Assembly (NCBI GenBank): GCA_937895315.1
Contig: CALAWM010000092.1
Coordinates: 1 to 15,648, forward strand
Direction of reading: 5' to 3'
DNA: 15,648 nucleotides
Origin: an uncultured Caryophanales bacterium
Lineage (GTDB): Bacteria; Bacillota_I; Bacilli_A; RFN20; CAG-826
This document shows, in pieces, positions 15,031-15,648 of the stretch. Made by a program: the position numbers and the translations under genes. Each line of letters begins with the position of its first letter. Position 1 is the stretch's first letter. Below the pieces are notes generated by a model. That model saw nothing but the letters and a program-made list of their open reading frames with translations, was not told the origin of the DNA and searched no databases.

Positions 15031-15648
15031 TATACGCCTCCTTCCTTCGCTAATTGATTAAATAAATCACGCGATTTTTTTACTTCTTCGGCATCAAGTT
15101 GTGATGAAACAATTTCTTGATAAACCGTGCATTTTGCGAGTAATTCATTATGGGTACCAAGGCCAACAACAACTCCATCATCTAAAACGAGGATTTGGGA
15201 GGCGTCCATAATGGAACTAACTCTTTGGGCAACCACGAATATCGTGGCGTCTTTTGCATATGTTCTTAAGGCAGTCCGTAACCGAATATCAGTGCGGAAG
15301 TCTAAAGCGCTAAAAGAATCATCAAAGACATATATTTTTGGTTTGCGGACAAGGGCTCTGGCGATGGCAAGTCTTTGTTTTTGTCCACCACTAAAGTTTT
15401 TCCCGCCTTGTGAGACCGGAGCATCTAATCCTAGTTCAAGTTTAGAAACGAAGTCATAGGCTTGGGCGACACGTAACGCTTCCCACATTTCTTCATCGGT
15501 AGCATCAGCCTTACCAAAACGTAAGTTATCACGGATAGTACCGCTAAATAAGACGGCTGTTTGCGGAACGAAGCCGATTTTGTCGCGCAAATCGTGCATA
15601 TTGAAGTCCCGAATGTCATGATCATCAATCGTGATCGAACCTGAACTC
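15030..15648 (-). CDS. ABC exporter half-transporter, degenerate-site subunit (partial, runs off right edge)
   Basis: Only the last 205 residues are in the window. The reading frame stays open to position 15648, and the ATG at 15599 lies inside the nucleotide-binding domain, so it is not the true start. The transmembrane domain and Walker A must lie beyond the edge. Visible parts are a Q-loop region GFVPQTAVLFSGT, a canonical signature FSGGQKQRLAIARAL, a Walker B ending VFDDSFSALD in which Asp replaces the catalytic Glu, and FVVAQRVSS in which Gln replaces the switch His. That is the pattern of the degenerate partner in heterodimeric exporters and complements the downstream gene. The stop shares one base with the next start, so equimolar coupled synthesis is likely. 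Confidence 0.92.
   Translation of the reverse strand, partial: SSGSITIDDHDIRDFNMHDLRDKIGFVPQTAVLFSGTIRDNLRFGKADATDEEMWEALRVAQAYDFVSKLELGLDAPVSQGGKNFSGGQKQRLAIARALVRKPKIYVFDDSFSALDFRTDIRLRTALRTYAKDATIFVVAQRVSSIMDASQILVLDDGVVVGLGTHNELLAKCTVYQEIVSSQLDAEEVKKSRDLFNQLAKEGGV

Noticed and set aside
15128..15599. Treating the ATG at 15599 as the true start of the upstream ABC gene
   Set aside because: The frame continues open to the window edge with typical ABC sequence (GSITIDDHDIRDFN), so the gene is cut by the window and is not a short protein.

Overview
The window looks like the origin-proximal part of the chromosome of a low-GC Bacillota/Mycoplasmatota-type bacterium. It starts in the dnaA-rpmH intergenic region, recognised from a cluster of DnaA boxes, and dnaA itself should lie off the left edge on the minus strand. 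Gene order matches the right-hand origin region of Bacillus-like genomes: rpmH-rnpA-yidC-jag-mnmE, then tatD-rnmV-rsmA-ispE-glmU without the spore and regulatory genes that sit between them in B. subtilis. All visible tryptophans are TGG and TGA ends tatD, so the standard bacterial code is used, not the Mycoplasma code. I cannot name a species. An Acholeplasma/Izemoplasma/RF39-like member of the Bacilli is my guess, not a demonstration.

Layout. Positions 1-402 hold the origin region and the rpmH promoter. Positions 403-2877 are a plus-strand operon for ribosomal protein L34, the RNase P protein, a lipoprotein-type YidC insertase and the RNA-binding protein Jag/KhpB, closed by a terminator. 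Positions 2955-6363 are a tightly packed operon of mnmE, tatD, rnmV and rsmA (tRNA modification, nuclease, 5S rRNA maturation, 16S rRNA methylation). Positions 6411-8666 carry a divergent ispE-like GHMP kinase and glmU. Two back-to-back terminators (8687-8748) separate glmU from the convergent ppdK (8768-11407, minus strand). A 159-bp divergent promoter region follows, then an FGGY sugar kinase of unknown substrate (11567-13120), a bidirectional terminator, and a minus-strand heterodimeric ABC exporter pair whose upstream gene runs off the right edge.

How the genes work together. The left two thirds is housekeeping: translation, RNA processing, membrane protein insertion, isoprenoid precursor and cell-wall UDP-GlcNAc supply. 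The right third is central carbon metabolism (PPDK) and transport.

I see no mobile element, CRISPR array, prophage or obvious new multi-gene system. The most rewarding details are hidden within ordinary genes. Two near-perfect parS (ParB-binding) sites are embedded in rnmV and rsmA. The IspE-like kinase lacks the usual substrate-binding residues. YidC carries a roughly 180-residue extracellular domain on a lipid anchor. mnmE and ispE appear to be leaderless.
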